58,960 nt of DNA from Clostridiaceae bacterium (GCA_012523365.1 JAAYIQ010000081.1:1-58960); one strand, 5' to 3'. Positions 1 through 10,126 are shown, counted from the first letter of the stretch. The notes: a model not told the origin generated them from the sequence alone. Program-made: numbers and translations.

Positions 1-1128
1 GTAACGATTGTCGATCCGGATACTTCCCGAGCCTATATTTCTTCCATTGATCCGACGGGATCGACCACTTTCTCGAAGGAGACTTTCATTATTCGATCCA
101 AAGACAGATTTTCGGTCATTAACCCATACGATTGTCTCGGTTTTGATGACGAAGTGTTCTCTACTACCGGCCAATATGTGTTAATCGCGAACCGGATTGA
201 GTCGGTATTCACCGGTACGATATCCTATTTGACGGAAGCGGATATTATTGATGTATATTTCCTGAAAGGACATCAGGAGCGTAACAACCGGATTGTCAGT
301 CAACTCCTTCTCTATGACGGATATAATTCTCATGATCTGTACCTTGATGACGCGGGCGCGATTCCCGACGACTGTGAGATGATCGTTATCAATAACCCGC
401 GGATTGATATCACCGCGAAAGAAGCCGGCCTGCTCAAACAATTCCTCGCGGACGGTAATGAACTGATTATCATATGCGACTATCTATCGGCTGATAAGAA
501 CATGTCCGAACTTTCGTCGGTCGCTGAGCGGATGGGCATTCTTTTGACTTCTGATTTGATTACGGAGTTTTCCGCGGATTATCTATTTTCACCGGATAAT
601 AATACTGTTTCCAAAGGAAAAATTGCAGACGGATTTCAGGAGATATTCGGAGTCGATTTTGTACGCACAGGCAAATCTAGAAGTGTGCAAATCTCGAATA
701 TCATAAATCCTGAGTTAATGGTTCGGCCGATCATTTCATCATCCGGGTTCGCGAAAATCGACATCGAAGGACAGGGCAGTGAGTCGGGGCTGACCGAGGG
801 CTTTTATCACTACGCCGTCCTTTCCGTCCATTCCGGGACGAACGGATCGCTGGCCGTTATCGGTACCGGCTTCTTCTCCGCCGACGAATATCTGGCGGCG
901 ATGGGTTCCAATGAGGCGAACACCAATTTATTCAGAAACCTTGTTCGCAGTATGACCGGTCGTGAGGCTGTAACGGCCATACCGATGAAGTTAAATCCGA
1001 GCTACATCTTTCAAAACCCTCAGGCGGTTTCACAGCAAACGCTGTGGTCTGTTATCTTGATTGCCGTCATTCCTTTTATTTTATTCTCCGTCGGAATGAT
1101 CGTCTATTACCGAAGAAGGCACCTGTAA
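1..1128 (+). CDS. GldG-like ABC-transporter auxiliary protein, 5' truncated
   Basis: The reading frame is open from base 1, so the start lies outside the window; the GTG at 154 is internal. About 375 codons are visible. The middle holds an alternating beta/alpha region with a DVYFLKG segment and a hydrophobic LIIICDY strand after FLADGNE, as in the sugar-binding-like domain of GldG/IFT52-type proteins. The last 30 residues form one membrane segment followed by the basic tail YYRRRHL, so most of the protein should lie outside with its C-terminus inside. The next gene, three bases downstream, encodes a DUF4340 protein. GldG plus DUF4340 commonly follow an ABC-2 ATPase and permease, which would lie upstream. 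The substrate is unknown; gliding motility is not implied. The family call is inferred from architecture and neighbour. Confidence 0.7.
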   Translation, partial: VTIVDPDTSRAYISSIDPTGSTTFSKETFIIRSKDRFSVINPYDCLGFDDEVFSTTGQYVLIANRIESVFTGTISYLTEADIIDVYFLKGHQERNNRIVSQLLLYDGYNSHDLYLDDAGAIPDDCEMIVINNPRIDITAKEAGLLKQFLADGNELIIICDYLSADKNMSELSSVAERMGILLTSDLITEFSADYLFSPDNNTVSKGKIADGFQEIFGVDFVRTGKSRSVQISNIINPELMVRPIISSSGFAKIDIEGQGSESGLTEGFYHYAVLSVHSGTNGSLAVIGTGFFSADEYLAAMGSNEANTNLFRNLVRSMTGREAVTAIPMKLNPSYIFQNPQAVSQQTLWSVILIAVIPFILFSVGMIVYYRRRHL

Positions 1129-1131
1129 CAT

Positions 1132-2628
1132 ATGAAAAGCGGTGTTAAATCATTACGCAACTTACTGATACCGGCAATCGTTTTTTTGGTTTTAATTGCG
1201 GTCTTGACTGTTGTTAATTATTTCTATTCACGCGAGCCGAGTCCGTCTGTAACGGATGAATCCGAAGACGCAGAAATTCTTGCGATCGATCCGGCAGAGA
1301 TTCAGTCGTTTGTACTCATCAGAAGAGATGGCTCTGCGTACTCGATCAACCGCAGTGAGGAAGGTTCCAGCTTCCATAAATGGGTTTTTCAGAGTTCGGA
1401 AGAGAAATATGAAAGTGATTTATATTCGGACGATCAAATCGAGCTTTTCCTCTTGCGGGTTGCCACTCTTTACTCAAGTAAATCCATTCCGGCGGATACT
1501 AACGCGCTAACCGAATATGGGCTTGATGAACCATTATACAGGATAACGATTTCTATGAATTCGGGAGCCGTGCGGGAACTTTCCGTCGGTGCGTTATCGT
1601 TCGACGGGCTTTCCGCATATGCAACTGTTGATGCAGGCAACTTTGTTTATCTTATTCCGGCGGAAAACGTAGCAGAGTATGAAGTCCAAGCTATTGATTT
1701 TTTTGATCGAAAAGCACTGGATCTAAGTGGCAAAGAGATTGAAACGCTTACGTTTTCGCGTATGAATCATCCGATCAAGATATATGCACAATTTCTCGAA
1801 AATTCTTCGCCGGTAACTGAAACACCGACGTGGGCGATTGTTGAACCGATTGCTTTTCGAAGCGGTGAGTTGTTCGACCGGATGGCCCATTCACTCATGA
1901 CGATCGAAGTTGATGCCTACGTTGCAGGATCAAGGGATTCTCTTTCTGCCTACGGCTTAGATCAACCGGAATATTCTTATTCGATACGGTTGAGAAACGG
2001 TAAGACCGTTCAAGTATACCTTTCACGGAAAATTTCGAATAAATACTATGGGTATTCCGATTTAATGCCAGGAGTATTTGTTATATCCGAGAGTCGTGTT
2101 GTGGGCTTGGATTTATCATTGGAAGAGTGTTATTTCCCGTATCCCGTTCATGAGAAGCTTTATGACTTGAAGGCGATCAAGGCTGTGTTTCCGGAAGGCG
2201 AATTTGAGATGGAGATGGTCATTGAGGAGGGAATGAACCTCGCCAATAAGGATGCGGTTATTAAGGTGGATCGGCGATCCGCCAAGGTAACCGATTCATT
2301 CGGCAACTCCTATTTTTTGGTATTATATTCTTCGATAATGGAACTCGATTTTAGTCGCGTGTCACCCGATGCGGTTCCTTTATCGGATGTTGAAATATCT
2401 TTTCTGATCATAAAGAGAGACAGCAAAACGATTCAACTCGATTTCGCGGCTGCGGACGACAAAAACTATTATGTATTCGTTGACGGTGAGTATATCGGAT
2501 TTCAAGTATCCTCGGATCAACTGTACGCCGCAAATTTGTCTGATCCCGGAGTCTGGTATGCTTATGAGCTTCTGAATGAAGCGCTTGACGGTCAAATCAA
2601 CGGAAAGTATGATATTCCTGTATCATAG
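1132..2628 (+). CDS. DUF4340 domain-containing membrane-anchored protein
   Basis: 498 residues. A single N-terminal membrane segment (about residues 12-28, LIPAIVFLVLIAVLTVVNYF) follows a short basic stretch, so the bulk should be extracytoplasmic. The motif YGLD-x-P appears twice (TEYGLDEPLYRI near residue 130 and SAYGLDQPEYSY near 280), each followed by beta strands with a G-x-x-x-x-L turn; this repeat is characteristic of DUF4340 proteins. The gene starts four bases after the GldG-like stop, so both are surely cotranscribed. In known genomes this pair belongs to ABC-2 export systems, where the accessory proteins probably act on the outer face of the membrane. No enzyme motif is visible. 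Confidence 0.8.
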   Translation: MKSGVKSLRNLLIPAIVFLVLIAVLTVVNYFYSREPSPSVTDESEDAEILAIDPAEIQSFVLIRRDGSAYSINRSEEGSSFHKWVFQSSEEKYESDLYSDDQIELFLLRVATLYSSKSIPADTNALTEYGLDEPLYRITISMNSGAVRELSVGALSFDGLSAYATVDAGNFVYLIPAENVAEYEVQAIDFFDRKALDLSGKEIETLTFSRMNHPIKIYAQFLENSSPVTETPTWAIVEPIAFRSGELFDRMAHSLMTIEVDAYVAGSRDSLSAYGLDQPEYSYSIRLRNGKTVQVYLSRKISNKYYGYSDLMPGVFVISESRVVGLDLSLEECYFPYPVHEKLYDLKAIKAVFPEGEFEMEMVIEEGMNLANKDAVIKVDRRSAKVTDSFGNSYFLVLYSSIMELDFSRVSPDAVPLSDVEISFLIIKRDSKTIQLDFAAADDKNYYVFVDGEYIGFQVSSDQLYAANLSDPGVWYAYELLNEALDGQINGKYDIPVS

Positions 2629-2645
2629 CACGGAAAGGCGGAGAC

Positions 2646-3812
2646 ATGTCTCAGCGTAAAAGAATAAACAAGAAAAAAAACGGAAACACAAGAAATCGGC
2701 TGCTTCCGTGGTTGGTATTTGTCAGTCTTCTCCTGGTGGTTGCTTCGGCGGTACTGGTGGTATTGATCAGAAACCACTCGGAAGCGACCAAGGGATCCGA
2801 ATTTCCTTTGGGAGCAAATGCGATATCCGGATTCGATTGCGATTATTCGGAGGCTCAGCGAATCTACCCATTCGGCGAAGGGCTTCTTAAGGTCACCGCT
2901 ACCAGGGTGGTTTTTATGTCTGTTTCGGGGAAAGAGATATACAGTTTTGATATGAAGATGGAAACTCCTATATGTGTCATCAGGGGCGAATATGCCTTTG
3001 TAGCCGACCAGGGGGGGTTTTTTTATGCGTGCCTTTCCGAAACCGGTATTCTTTATTCCGGATCCGTATCGGGTAAAATCGGCTACGCAGAGCTGTCTGA
3101 CAAAGGATACGGAGCATTGATTTTTGATGAGGAAAACACAAACGGAGCTGTATCCGTAATTGATCCCTCCGGAGTTGTGATCGCACAGTGGAATTCTGTT
3201 GAGTCCGGTTATCCGGTATCATCCATGTTTTCTCCGCAAAGCAGTCTTCTGAGCATCGCATTGATCGATACGGATGGATCACATATGCAACCAAATCTGA
3301 AACAAATTCATATACCTGATCCGACAAGCGGCGATAAACCGCATGATCATGCGTTTATATCCGCCGGTGAAGCGGAGATTCTGTCTTCGATCTCCTATTT
3401 GGGTGAGGACCGTCTGGTGTGGTCCGGTAACTCGAGCGTTTTTGCGTTAACACAGGGAACGCTGTTGAAAATCGATTATTATTTCCCCAACATTTTGTCC
3501 GTAACGACGATCGGCGACCGGGTCGGAGTTTTCTACACGGAGGGGATCGGTCAGCAGGTTCTCCTATCCACGATTGATTCATCCTTCAATGTGTCAACTC
3601 CGATAGTTTTGGGAGACCAGTTGAAATCATTTTCTTCCTTTGGGAATAAGGTGTTAATCGCCATCGATGATAAAATGTTGATTGTTGATGCAACCGGCGG
3701 TGAGGTGTCAAAGGAACGAACGGTGGATGAGGATATTATCAGAGTTCAATTATCTTCCGAACAACAGGCGGTAATCGTCACTTCTTCCGGAGTGCGCGAG
3801 ATACGCTTCTGA
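2646..3812 (+). CDS. DUF5711-like membrane-anchored beta-propeller protein
   Basis: 388 residues. The first 18 residues are strongly basic (RKRINKKKNGNTRNR). They are followed by one membrane helix at about 19-42 and then an exported domain. The exported part consists of repeating short beta strands (for example VVFMSVSGKEIYSFDM and YAFVADQGGFFYACL), as expected for a seven- to eight-bladed propeller of the DUF5711 type. No catalytic motif is seen. It starts 17 bases after the DUF4340 gene with a GGCGGAG ribosome binding site, so it is probably part of the same operon. Function unknown; a structural or sensing role at the cell surface is only a guess. Confidence 0.65.
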   Translation: MSQRKRINKKKNGNTRNRLLPWLVFVSLLLVVASAVLVVLIRNHSEATKGSEFPLGANAISGFDCDYSEAQRIYPFGEGLLKVTATRVVFMSVSGKEIYSFDMKMETPICVIRGEYAFVADQGGFFYACLSETGILYSGSVSGKIGYAELSDKGYGALIFDEENTNGAVSVIDPSGVVIAQWNSVESGYPVSSMFSPQSSLLSIALIDTDGSHMQPNLKQIHIPDPTSGDKPHDHAFISAGEAEILSSISYLGEDRLVWSGNSSVFALTQGTLLKIDYYFPNILSVTTIGDRVGVFYTEGIGQQVLLSTIDSSFNVSTPIVLGDQLKSFSSFGNKVLIAIDDKMLIVDATGGEVSKERTVDEDIIRVQLSSEQQAVIVTSSGVREIRF

Positions 3813-3849
3813 TGCAGTCGGTAATGATCCGGTTATTGAAGGAAAGGCA

Positions 3850-4509
3850 GTGAAAGAAGTGGAAACGGAATTGAAGTTAGCTTATCGGACACGGGAGGAA
3901 CTATTGGCGATCCCCGATGAGGAATGGTTCCGGAAGTATCTTTTGCCCGATGCTCCGGTGCGACAAGAACTGACCAGTTCATATCTGGATACGCCGGATA
4001 TGAAGTTGGCCGTTAACGGTGCCGTGGTTCGCGTGCGCGAAGTGGAAAACGATGATTATATTCACACCGTTAAGATATCATCCGGTGGAAATGACGGGTT
4101 GCATCAGCGATTCGAATGGAACCATAAAACTCAAGAGGATCGGTTCAGTGCGGCCGTTTTCCTCGAGCATGCCAAAACGGCCGACGATCCGTACTCTCTT
4201 TTGGACAGTGTTCTTTCACCGATTGTCGACGAGGAGCTCAAATGTATCCTCCAGACGAAGTTTACAAGGATTTCGTACTTGTCCGGCTTCGGCGACAGTA
4301 TCCTTGAAGTATCTCTGGACTTCGGGTTCATTTTGGCCGGGGACAATAAGAGCGAGATCTGCGAGATGGAAATCGAACTTCTTGAAGGTGATGTTCGCGA
4401 TCTTCTGGCTTTCGGAGATATTGTCTTGGCCGGAAGTTCCGGTTTCCCTGAAGTCAGGAGCAAATACGGGCGGGGTATGGATTTGTTGAGAGCGTCCGGA
4501 GAATTATGA
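3850..4509 (+). CDS. CYTH domain-containing protein
   Basis: 219 residues, the usual size for a stand-alone CYTH domain (triphosphate tunnel metalloenzyme fold). The hallmark ExExK is visible at the N-terminus as VETELKL. Alternating charged strands follow, such as VVRVREVENDDYIHTVKI and CEMEIELLEG, which line the tunnel in relatives. Such enzymes hydrolyse inorganic triphosphate or thiamine triphosphate, or make cAMP; the substrate cannot be told here. The GTG start at 3850 sits two bases after AAGGAAAGG-like sequence. A second in-frame GTG at 3859 is possible. The stop overlaps the next start (ATGA), so the two genes are translationally coupled. Confidence 0.85.
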   Translation: MKEVETELKLAYRTREELLAIPDEEWFRKYLLPDAPVRQELTSSYLDTPDMKLAVNGAVVRVREVENDDYIHTVKISSGGNDGLHQRFEWNHKTQEDRFSAAVFLEHAKTADDPYSLLDSVLSPIVDEELKCILQTKFTRISYLSGFGDSILEVSLDFGFILAGDNKSEICEMEIELLEGDVRDLLAFGDIVLAGSSGFPEVRSKYGRGMDLLRASGEL

Positions 4510-5822
4510 CACTTTCGCAAGACAAGGTGAATATCACGTTTGACGTTGTGATCATCGGCGGAGGTGCATCGGGCATGGCCTGTGCGCTCCATCTGTTCGG
4601 GATGCTTAAGACAAGCGGGAAAAAATGTCTCAGGGTTGCGCTGTTGGAGAAGAATCAACGGCTCGGCAAGAAATTGCTTCTAACGGGTAACGGCCGCTGC
4701 AATATCACAAATCAAAGTATTTCACACGATAATTATCACGGAAAGCACGAACTGTTTTGTCTTCCGGCGCTTTCCGCATTCGATAATCAAGCGACGATTC
4801 GGTTTTTCGAAGGGCTCGGACTTCTAACATTTTTTGATGAAACGGGAAAAGCGTATCCAGAATCGCTCCACGCCTCATCAGTTTTGGATTGCATGCGTTT
4901 TGCACTCGAGGAAACCGGGTATTCGATCATGTTTTCAACCGAGATCAAGAATATCGAAAAGACACATGACGGATTTCGCTTGTTCGCTTCGAACGGGAAC
5001 ATACTTCAGGCTACTTGTGTTGTCGTGGCGTGCGGAGGCTCGGCATCTCCGTTTACCGGCTCAGACGGAAGCGGGTTTAATCTCCTTCGGATGTTGGGCT
5101 GTAGAATCGAAGATCCGATTCCGGGGATCGTCCAAATCAAAACCGAAACAGATTTCGTCAAGCCGGTTTCGGGTATAAAGATCATCGGAACGGCAACTTT
5201 AAAGGCTGATGAGAAAACCGTACGAGTCGAAACCGGGGAAATCCTTTTTACCGATTACGGACTCTCCGGGCCGCCGATTCTCCGGTTGTCCGGTTGGGCA
5301 TCCCGTCTGTTTGCCCGACACGGATCCGACCGTTCAAAGCCTGACGTCAAAATTTCACTTGACCTGATCCCTCAAAGGGGGGAGGACGATGTCCTTCGAT
5401 TATTGAAGGAGAGAAGAGAAGCATATCCGGATCGACTGATCGAGCAGTTTCTGGTCGGAATTTTCCACAACCGGCTGGCATCAAGGCTACTGAAGAGCAT
5501 ATTCGACATTCCCCTCAGTCGAAGCGTGTCGACGCTGTCCGACGAGGATCTGATCCGAATTGCTTCCGGTATCAAACATACAAATATCCGGGTTACCGGC
5601 GTGATGCCGCTATCCAACGCCCAGGTAACGATCGGAGGGGCCGACACCGATCAATTTGATCCTCACACCATGAGCTCACTAATTCACAGGGGTCTGTACG
5701 CTTGCGGCGAAGTCCTTGATATCGACGGCGATTGTGGCGGATATAATCTTCAATGGGCGTGGGCATCAGCGTATCTCACAGCTCGAAGCATCGCGGACCG
5801 AATCGGAAAGGAGAACTTATGA
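4506..5822 (+). CDS. BaiN/HI0933-family NAD(P)/FAD-dependent oxidoreductase
   Basis: 438 residues, normal for the family. The N-terminal Rossmann motif GGGASGMACAL (about residues 18-28) binds FAD. The family signature LLLTGNGRCNITN follows at about residues 58-70, and a second dinucleotide-contact motif, VVVACGGSASP, lies near residue 174. The C-terminus has the conserved YNLQWAWASAY stretch. The family includes BaiN-type reductases and enzymes annotated as aminoacetone oxidases, but the true substrate is usually unknown. A GGAG ribosome binding site lies 5 bases before the ATG. The gene overlaps its upstream and downstream neighbours by a few bases, so it belongs to one coupled operon with the CYTH and MBL-fold genes. 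Confidence 0.9.
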   Translation: MTLSQDKVNITFDVVIIGGGASGMACALHLFGMLKTSGKKCLRVALLEKNQRLGKKLLLTGNGRCNITNQSISHDNYHGKHELFCLPALSAFDNQATIRFFEGLGLLTFFDETGKAYPESLHASSVLDCMRFALEETGYSIMFSTEIKNIEKTHDGFRLFASNGNILQATCVVVACGGSASPFTGSDGSGFNLLRMLGCRIEDPIPGIVQIKTETDFVKPVSGIKIIGTATLKADEKTVRVETGEILFTDYGLSGPPILRLSGWASRLFARHGSDRSKPDVKISLDLIPQRGEDDVLRLLKERREAYPDRLIEQFLVGIFHNRLASRLLKSIFDIPLSRSVSTLSDEDLIRIASGIKHTNIRVTGVMPLSNAQVTIGGADTDQFDPHTMSSLIHRGLYACGEVLDIDGDCGGYNLQWAWASAYLTARSIADRIGKENL

Positions 5823-6556
5823 ACATTCGAATCCTTGGTTACTCCGGCGGGTATCCGGGTGCCGGAGTGCCGACATCCGGGTATTTGATTTCTTTTGAAC
5901 GAAAAAACATCTTGGTTGATTGCGGGAGCGGAGTATTGGCCGAACTCCAAAAAACGACCCCCATTGAATGTTTGGACGCGATCATTCTGTCGCATATGCA
6001 TCAAGATCACATCAGCGATTTTAGTGTTCTGCGCTATGCCCTTGATATGAAAAGCAAGCGAGGCGATCCCATTAATCCGATTCCGATTTTCGCGCCGCAA
6101 TCTCCTCGCGGAATATTCGATGAAATTGCCGGAGATACGAATATTTCTGTATCGGTTATCGATTCGTCATCGTGCCTCCATATTGCGGGGGCGACAATTA
6201 CATTTCATCCGACCTCTCATTCCGTTGAATGTTACGGCATTCGGGTTGAACACTCCGGTTCGGTGTTTTCATATTCCTCGGACAGCAGTTATGATCCGTC
6301 GCTTTTCGGGTTCCTTTCCGATTCGAATCTTTCGATTCTGGATTGCGGAGGACTCTCGGCGGACGTGGAAAAAGACAAAAAACACATGACACCGGCCGAT
6401 TGTTTTAGTCTTCATAACGAATTTGGCATCAAACGGGTTGTGCTTTCGCATTTGATTCCGTATCATAGTGTATCTGAAACGATATCGGAGGCGGAAGCAT
6501 GCGGCCCGTGGCCCTTTGAGATCGCCGAAATGGGTAAGGTATATATCGTGTTATGA
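5819..6556 (+). CDS. MBL-fold metallo-hydrolase
   Basis: 245 residues from the ATG at 5819, which overlaps the preceding stop (ATGA) and has GGAAAGGAG about 7 bases upstream. A longer in-frame start at 5753 would lie deep inside the previous gene and has no ribosome binding site. The zinc motif H-x-H-x-D-H is present as SHMHQDHISDF near residue 60. Later metal ligands are plausible in SHSVECYG, YSSDSSYD and the C-terminal SHLIPYH. The layout resembles RNase Z-like or YhfI-like hydrolases. The substrate is not identifiable; candidates are cyclic nucleotides, phosphodiesters or RNA ends. Confidence 0.87.
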   Translation: MNIRILGYSGGYPGAGVPTSGYLISFERKNILVDCGSGVLAELQKTTPIECLDAIILSHMHQDHISDFSVLRYALDMKSKRGDPINPIPIFAPQSPRGIFDEIAGDTNISVSVIDSSSCLHIAGATITFHPTSHSVECYGIRVEHSGSVFSYSSDSSYDPSLFGFLSDSNLSILDCGGLSADVEKDKKHMTPADCFSLHNEFGIKRVVLSHLIPYHSVSETISEAEACGPWPFEIAEMGKVYIVL

Positions 6557-6583
6557 TCAATCGCTTTATTACGGAGGTGTGCG

Positions 6584-6871
6584 ATGCAATCAGGAGACCA
6601 GAAAACAGCGGTCATGACGGTTGTCGGTAGTGACGCGGTCGGAATTATCGCGCGAATCAGTCATTTGCTTTCCACGCATAATGTAAACATTAAGAACATC
6701 ACACAAAGTATACTTGACGATGTTTTTACGATGATCATGATGGTTGACCTCGCCGCTGCCGATATCGACATCAAGGATCTGTCGGTGGAATTGAATACAC
6801 TCGGTCAGGAAATCCATCTGACGATCAGCATTTGGCAAACCGATCTTTTCAACGCTATGCACAGAATATGA
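6584..6871 (+). CDS. ACT domain-containing regulatory protein (UPF0237)
   Basis: 95 residues made of one ACT domain: strand [18 protein letters not shown], the helix containing [11 protein letters not shown], and strands NITQSIL and [12 protein letters not shown] domains bind small ligands, usually amino acids, at dimer interfaces. The gene has an AGGAGGTG-like site before the ATG (ggaggtgtgcg). The next gene encodes a UPF0210/PFL family protein. ACT-UPF0210 neighbours are conserved in many Firmicutes and archaea, so the ACT protein probably controls or completes its neighbour. The ligand is unknown. Confidence 0.9.
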   Translation: MQSGDQKTAVMTVVGSDAVGIIARISHLLSTHNVNIKNITQSILDDVFTMIMMVDLAAADIDIKDLSVELNTLGQEIHLTISIWQTDLFNAMHRI

Positions 6872-6890
6872 GCAAACGAGGGCACTGCCT

Positions 6891-8249
6891 GTGATTACTA
6901 ATTTTGAAATTCTTGAAACGATAAAAATGTTTCAGGAGCAACACCTGGATGTGCGCACGGTCACGATGGGGGTCAGTCTTTTGGACTGCATCTCTCAAAG
7001 CGCGGACGAATCGTGCGGAATGATATACGATAAGATCACGCGATATGCCGGCAACTTGGTTCGAGTCTGCGATGATATCAGCCGTGAGTACCGGATTCCG
7101 ATCATCAACAAGCGAATTTCCGTCACGCCGATCTCGATTATTGCGGCAGCTTCCGACGCATCGGATTATGTGTGCTTTGCCAAGACAATGGATCGGGCTG
7201 CTCGCGAATGTGGCGTAGATTTTATCGGAGGGTTTTCGGCGTTGGTCCATAAGGGGTATACGATCGGGGACAGAAAATTGGTTAATTCGATTCCCGAAGG
7301 ACTTGCGACGACTGATTTGGTTTGCTCCAGCGTGAATCTGGCTTCCACAAGGACGGGTATCAATATGGACGCGGTCCGGGACATGGGAGAAATCATCACG
7401 CAGACTGCTCGTTTGACCTCGGATAAAAACGCGATCGGATGTGCCAAGTTGGTTGTTTTCGCGAATGCTCCGGAAGATAACCCGTTTATGGCCGGTGCCT
7501 TTCACGGTGTCGGCGAAGCCGAATGTATCATCAATGTCGGCATTTCGGGTCCGGGTGTTATTAAAGCATCCCTCGAGAACGTTCGGGGTAAAGATTTGGG
7601 CATTGTCGCCGAAACGATTAAACGTTCAGCGTTCAAAATCACGCGCGTCGGTGAGTTGGTTGCTCAAATTGCATCATCCAGACTCAACGTTCCTTTCGGA
7701 ATCATCGATCTGTCTTTGGCTCCGACTCCATCTGTCGGTGATTCCGTTGCAAGAATATTGGAGGAGATCGGTCTCCAGGATTGCGGCGCATGGGGGACAA
7801 CCGCGGCTTTGGCAATGCTGAATGATGCCGTGAAGAAAGGCGGAACGATGGCATCATCGTTTGTCGGAGGATTGTCCGGAGCCTTTATCCCCGTGTCTGA
7901 GGACGAAGGAATGATCGATGTTGCGACGCGAGGCATGATCTCCCTCGAGAAGTTGGAAGCGATGACCTGCGTTTGTTCTGTCGGACTGGATATGATCGCC
8001 GTGCCGGGCGATACACCACCCGAAATCCTCTCCGGAATGATTGCGGACGAGATGGCAATCGGAACTTTTAACAATAAAACCACAGCCGTTCGTGTTATTC
8101 CGGTTCCCGGAAAGACGATCGGTGATTTTGTGGAATACGGCGGACTTCTCGGAAGCGCGCCGATTATGAAAGTGAATACTTCATCATGCAAAGCGTTTAT
8201 CGACAGAGGCGGGAGAATCCCGGCACCGATCCACAGCATGAAGAATTAG
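6891..8249 (+). CDS. UPF0210 / PFL family protein (DUF711)
   Basis: 452 residues, the standard length for the family, starting with GTG at 6891 ([15 protein letters not shown]). Glycine-rich family segments are visible: [14 protein letters not shown] near residue 220, [17 protein letters not shown] near 275, [20 protein letters not shown] near 295 and [14 protein letters not shown] near 365. The fold resembles glycyl-radical enzymes such as pyruvate formate-lyase, which gave the family its name. I do not see the RVSGY-type radical glycine loop, so radical chemistry is doubtful. It is paired with the ACT-domain gene 19 bases upstream. Biochemical function is unknown. Confidence 0.9.
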   Translation: MITNFEILETIKMFQEQHLDVRTVTMGVSLLDCISQSADESCGMIYDKITRYAGNLVRVCDDISREYRIPIINKRISVTPISIIAAASDASDYVCFAKTMDRAARECGVDFIGGFSALVHKGYTIGDRKLVNSIPEGLATTDLVCSSVNLASTRTGINMDAVRDMGEIITQTARLTSDKNAIGCAKLVVFANAPEDNPFMAGAFHGVGEAECIINVGISGPGVIKASLENVRGKDLGIVAETIKRSAFKITRVGELVAQIASSRLNVPFGIIDLSLAPTPSVGDSVARILEEIGLQDCGAWGTTAALAMLNDAVKKGGTMASSFVGGLSGAFIPVSEDEGMIDVATRGMISLEKLEAMTCVCSVGLDMIAVPGDTPPEILSGMIADEMAIGTFNNKTTAVRVIPVPGKTIGDFVEYGGLLGSAPIMKVNTSSCKAFIDRGGRIPAPIHSMKN

Positions 8250-8262
8250 GAGAAGCCGGGAC

Positions 8263-10098
8263 GTGAAAAACGAGAAGCCGGAATATCTGGCGGCGGAATA
8301 TAATTATGACACGATCATTTTCGATAATCAGGAAGAGGCGGAATATCCGCAGACTCTGATCGATTCGCCCTATTACGGGTTCTATTTGGTTTCCAAGAAG
8401 GTCGGTCACATTATTGCGGAGGATCACAATTGGTCCGAAACCGACGGAAACGCCGGTGCAATTGCGGAAATCGATCTGATGAAGGCATTTCATATCGAGG
8501 CTCTATCTTCGTCGGACGGGCAGACCGAATCGAAAAGAATTCCATATACACTGCGGCTTTTGTTTCAATTGGAAGAGTTCGTTGTCCTTCGTGAAGCCGA
8601 TCAATTTTCAGAGCAGGAAGAAGAGATGATTGAACGGATCAATCAGACGGTCCGAGATATTGAATCCGGTCGGTTGCCGACCGATCCTTTTCGCAAACTG
8701 GACGTTCAATTAGCACGGAAATGGTGCAGAGTTTTTCGTCTGTACGCCTTTCTGCAGATGAGGTCTGAACGGGTCCGTTCCAAAGAATCGTTGTCAAAAG
8801 ATTTGAGAATATGCCGCAGAAGAGGTCTGTCGTCCGGTTATCTTAATCGGATCGAATATCGCGCGAGATTCTATCGCCTGATGGATCAAAAATTGACCGG
8901 GAAAATAATCCTTCTGGCTGAAGAATGGGAGAACCGGTGCATTTCCGGGGAAATCGCGGCAAATCCGTTTATTTACGAGATGATCGCTCTGTCTTTTTTT
9001 GATACGGAAGAGGATTACAAGACCGGTTATGAATGGCTGATGCTCCTGATCGGGCGTCATCCGAATAACACTGACTTCATGAAATGGAAAGCGCGGTACT
9101 TGCGCCGTGCGGGAAATCTGCGGGGGGCGCACGAAATCTGCGATCAATTGCTTCAAGATAATCCCACCGATTTTGAGACACATTGTTTTCAGTCCAATCT
9201 TTTTTATATGGAAGAGAAGTACAAAGAGGCTCAGAAGTCGGCACTTATTGCTACTTCATGTGACGAGACATCTCCACTCGGACATATCGCATTGGCTTTT
9301 TCATATTTAAATGACCAACAATACGAGGAAGCGATCCTTTCATTTAATCGCGCGATTGAAAGTGACCCGCAAAGCGTTGACGCAATGCGTGGAAAGAGCA
9401 AGGCTCTTGTTATGATCGGTGAAGCTTACGATGCGATGAACTGCCTTGTTCAGGCGGTTCGTATCTCGCCGGTCGACGCGGATCTTTTTCGCGAATTGGC
9501 GGATGTATATTTCATGACCGGATATGTGAATGAATGCAGAAAATATTGCAGAAAATGCCTTTCTCTGGATCCGTATTCGGCGTCAGCGTTTGTACTTCTT
9601 GGAATGCTTGAAATCAGGGAGAATCACGTCATTGACGCAGTCAAATGGTTAAAACGTTCGCTTGCGATTGAGCCCGATAATCCGATCGCTCTCAACGAAC
9701 TGGCCTACGTCGAACACATGAATGGTAACGATGACGAATGTCTTCGACTCCTGGAACAGGCACTCAATATCGCCCCGGATTTTGCCGATGTAGTCTGCAG
9801 TATGGGCGTTGTGTATTACTTCAAAGGTGACTATGAAACGTCAAACGCCCTTCTTGATCGCGCTCTGGAACTGGATCCTCTGCATGTCGGTGCTATGGTA
9901 ACGAAAGGGAATTCGTTGCTGTCACAGTCGCTTCCGGAAGATGCCTTGGCATGGTACGAGAGGGCGCTCGAGATCGAGGATGACTTTCCGGATGCGATTC
10001 GCGGAAAGGTAGATGCGTTGCGCGCGCTCGGTTTGGAAGACGAGGCCGCGGAATGGACAAAAAAAGAAGGCGAGCTTTTCGACGATAACGATCGATAA
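8263..10098 (+). CDS. Tetratricopeptide-repeat protein
   Basis: 611 residues from the GTG at 8263 (GGAGAAG 13 to 7 bases before). The first 230 residues are acidic, have no motif I recognise and contain no membrane segment. From about residue 235 to the end there is a run of TPR units in the A/G/Y pattern, for example GHIALAFSYLNDQQYEEAIL, FVLLGMLEIRENHVIDAVKW and VCSMGVVYYFKGDYETSNAL. TPR arrays make protein-protein contacts. No signal peptide is seen, so it is cytoplasmic. It follows the UPF0210 gene by 13 bases and is the last gene before the convergent arg operon. The partner is unknown. Confidence 0.85.
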   Translation: MKNEKPEYLAAEYNYDTIIFDNQEEAEYPQTLIDSPYYGFYLVSKKVGHIIAEDHNWSETDGNAGAIAEIDLMKAFHIEALSSSDGQTESKRIPYTLRLLFQLEEFVVLREADQFSEQEEEMIERINQTVRDIESGRLPTDPFRKLDVQLARKWCRVFRLYAFLQMRSERVRSKESLSKDLRICRRRGLSSGYLNRIEYRARFYRLMDQKLTGKIILLAEEWENRCISGEIAANPFIYEMIALSFFDTEEDYKTGYEWLMLLIGRHPNNTDFMKWKARYLRRAGNLRGAHEICDQLLQDNPTDFETHCFQSNLFYMEEKYKEAQKSALIATSCDETSPLGHIALAFSYLNDQQYEEAILSFNRAIESDPQSVDAMRGKSKALVMIGEAYDAMNCLVQAVRISPVDADLFRELADVYFMTGYVNECRKYCRKCLSLDPYSASAFVLLGMLEIRENHVIDAVKWLKRSLAIEPDNPIALNELAYVEHMNGNDDECLRLLEQALNIAPDFADVVCSMGVVYYFKGDYETSNALLDRALELDPLHVGAMVTKGNSLLSQSLPEDALAWYERALEIEDDFPDAIRGKVDALRALGLEDEAAEWTKKEGELFDDNDR

Positions 10099-10126
10099 CT
10101 GCCTTCTCAATAGATAAGGGAACGGA

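Noticed and set aside
6855-7505. Minus-strand frame of 216 codons opposite the UPF0210 gene
   Set aside because: Shadow of a well-supported plus-strand gene; composition is rich in Arg/Ser without any recognisable domain.
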